This document shows, piece after piece, positions 6,794 to 7,646 of a stretch of 7,646 bases of DNA (positions are counted from its first letter, which is position 1; each line of letters begins with the position of its first letter). A program made the translations under genes and the position numbers. The stretch is from a bacterium (GTDB lineage Bacteria > UBP13 > UBA5359). Under the pieces are notes generated by a model. The model saw only the letters and a list, made by a program, of their open reading frames with translations, was not told where the DNA came from and made no database searches. The stretch spans positions 1 through 7,646 of the forward strand of contig JAQVUQ010000125.1 in the NCBI GenBank assembly GCA_028699365.1. Reading direction: 5' to 3'.

Positions 6794-6849
6794 TGATTGT
6801 ATTAACATGAAATCGTATTATTTATAGATCGGGCAGACGGGAGGATATA

Positions 6850-7646
6850 ATGGCACAGATGGTGACGGATTCCAAAAAAACGGAAGGTACAGGTGAAACC
6901 AGCTATATTAACATACGTAAACGTGACGGGCGCATAGTTCCCTTCAATCCGGAGAAAGTAACGGAGGCCATCTTCAGGGCAGCTCAGGCTGTAGGCGGAG
7001 AGGATCAGGCTGTCGCCGAGCAGCTTACGGAGCGGGTTCTGGCCGTTATGACCGAGACTATCGGACAGATCATACCGGATGTGGAGCATGTTCAGGATAT
7101 AGTGGAGAAGGTTCTGATCGAGGAAGGCCATGCCAAAACGGCCAAGGCTTATATCCTCTACCGCGACAGGCGGACCCGGGTGCGGGAGGGCCGTTCCGAT
7201 CTTATGGACGCCGTTTCCGAGATACTGGTGGAGACCAGCCGGGAAAACGCCAACGTCAGCAATTCTCCCAGTGCCAAGATGTTGCAGATAGCCTCCGCCG
7301 CCAGCCGCAAGTACTATCTCTCCCGTGTTATACCGGAGGAGATGTCCATGGCCCACAATCGCGGAGACATGCATATCCACGATCTGGATTTCTACGGCAA
7401 GACGCTGACTTGCGTGCAGATACCGCTGGGCAAGCTGCTCCAGGAGGGCTTTGATACCGGCCACGGCTTTATCCGCCCACCGCGCCGTCCGGGATCGGCC
7501 GCCGCCCTGGCTGCCATCATTCTGCAGAGCAGTCAGAACGATATGCACGGCGGACAATCCTTCGCCTTTTTCGATCGCGATATGGCACCCTTCGTGGACG
7601 GTGCCTCGGAAGACGAGATATATCAGGCCATGGAGGCCCTTATATA
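6850..7646 (+). CDS. nrdD: Anaerobic ribonucleoside-triphosphate reductase, class III (3' partial)
   Basis: The frame is open from ATG 6850 to the window end (265 full codons of a protein usually 600-750 aa). After a short linker, residues about 18-112 form an ATP-cone allosteric domain (INIRKRDGRIVPFNPEKV, ending near AYILYRDRR). The NrdD catalytic domain then begins: SNSPSAKMLQIAS, MAHNRGDMHIHDLDFY, LTCVQIPLGKLL, GFIRPPRRPGSAAALAA and NDMHGGQSFAFFD. These align by eye with the E. coli NrdD stretch around its FNCMLIDL and HIYGG motifs, and Cys188 (7411-7413) falls at the conserved N-terminal active-site Cys. The enzyme reduces ribonucleoside triphosphates to dNTPs under anoxia using a glycyl radical installed by NrdG; the glycyl site and zinc Cys motifs lie beyond the window. 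GGGAGG at 6839-6844 is an ideal ribosome binding site. It is likely controlled by NrdR encoded just upstream. Confidence 0.95.
   Translation, partial: MAQMVTDSKKTEGTGETSYINIRKRDGRIVPFNPEKVTEAIFRAAQAVGGEDQAVAEQLTERVLAVMTETIGQIIPDVEHVQDIVEKVLIEEGHAKTAKAYILYRDRRTRVREGRSDLMDAVSEILVETSRENANVSNSPSAKMLQIASAASRKYYLSRVIPEEMSMAHNRGDMHIHDLDFYGKTLTCVQIPLGKLLQEGFDTGHGFIRPPRRPGSAAALAAIILQSSQNDMHGGQSFAFFDRDMAPFVDGASEDEIYQAMEALI

Noticed and set aside
6772-6849. A further NrdR box or promoter directly before nrdD
   Set aside because: No 16-mer here approaches the consensus; the TATTAT at 6816 has only a TTGTAT 13 bp upstream, too close for a working promoter, and the TATAAT at 6846 overlaps the start codon.
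6802-7557. A 251-codon open frame on the minus strand
   Set aside because: It lies entirely opposite nrdD, whose + strand translation matches class III reductase motif by motif; the minus frame has no recognisable domain and is a shadow of codon bias.

Overview
The window fits an anaerobic, low-to-mid GC member of the Bacillota (Clostridia or Negativicutes type). The reasons are a class III (oxygen-sensitive) ribonucleotide reductase gene next to nrdR, purine-rich Shine-Dalgarno sequences with GTG/TTG/ATG starts, and sigma-A-like promoters with TATA-type -10 boxes. I cannot name the species. All genes read on the + strand, there are no RNA genes, CRISPR arrays or insertion sequences, and both ends cut through genes.

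Region 1 (1-4023) is the accessory part, a tightly packed operon-like run. It holds a class III PLP aminotransferase of the glutamate-1-semialdehyde aminomutase type (5' end missing), an amidohydrolase with a full set of metal ligands, a second amidohydrolase-like protein that has lost those ligands, and a DegT/DnrJ/EryC1/StrS-type PLP aminotransferase. The first three open frames overlap (ATGA, then 14 nt), and the fourth follows after 42 nt behind a strong ribosome binding site. No haem genes are present, so a tetrapyrrole role for the first gene is unlikely. The set looks like a pathway that makes or modifies an amino-sugar, aminocyclitol or other small amino compound. I do not recognise it as a described pathway.

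Region 2 (4024-6192) is a GH36/GH27-like (clan D) glycoside hydrolase, probably a cytoplasmic alpha-galactosidase-type enzyme. It has its own candidate promoter. A 10-bp perfect inverted repeat with a nested hairpin begins almost exactly at the predicted transcription start, so it may be an operator, a leader hairpin or the terminator of region 1.

Region 3 (6193-7646) is core metabolism: nrdR (TTG start) followed by the 5' part of nrdD. Upstream of nrdR is an extended -10 promoter straddled by two NrdR-box-like 16-mers spaced 32 bp start to start, about three helical turns. This is the layout expected for autorepression of nrdR and control of nrdD by the (d)ATP-sensing repressor.

The most interesting points are the active/degenerate amidohydrolase pair, its placement between two unrelated kinds of PLP aminotransferase, the palindromic leader of the glycosidase, and the clear NrdR operator.
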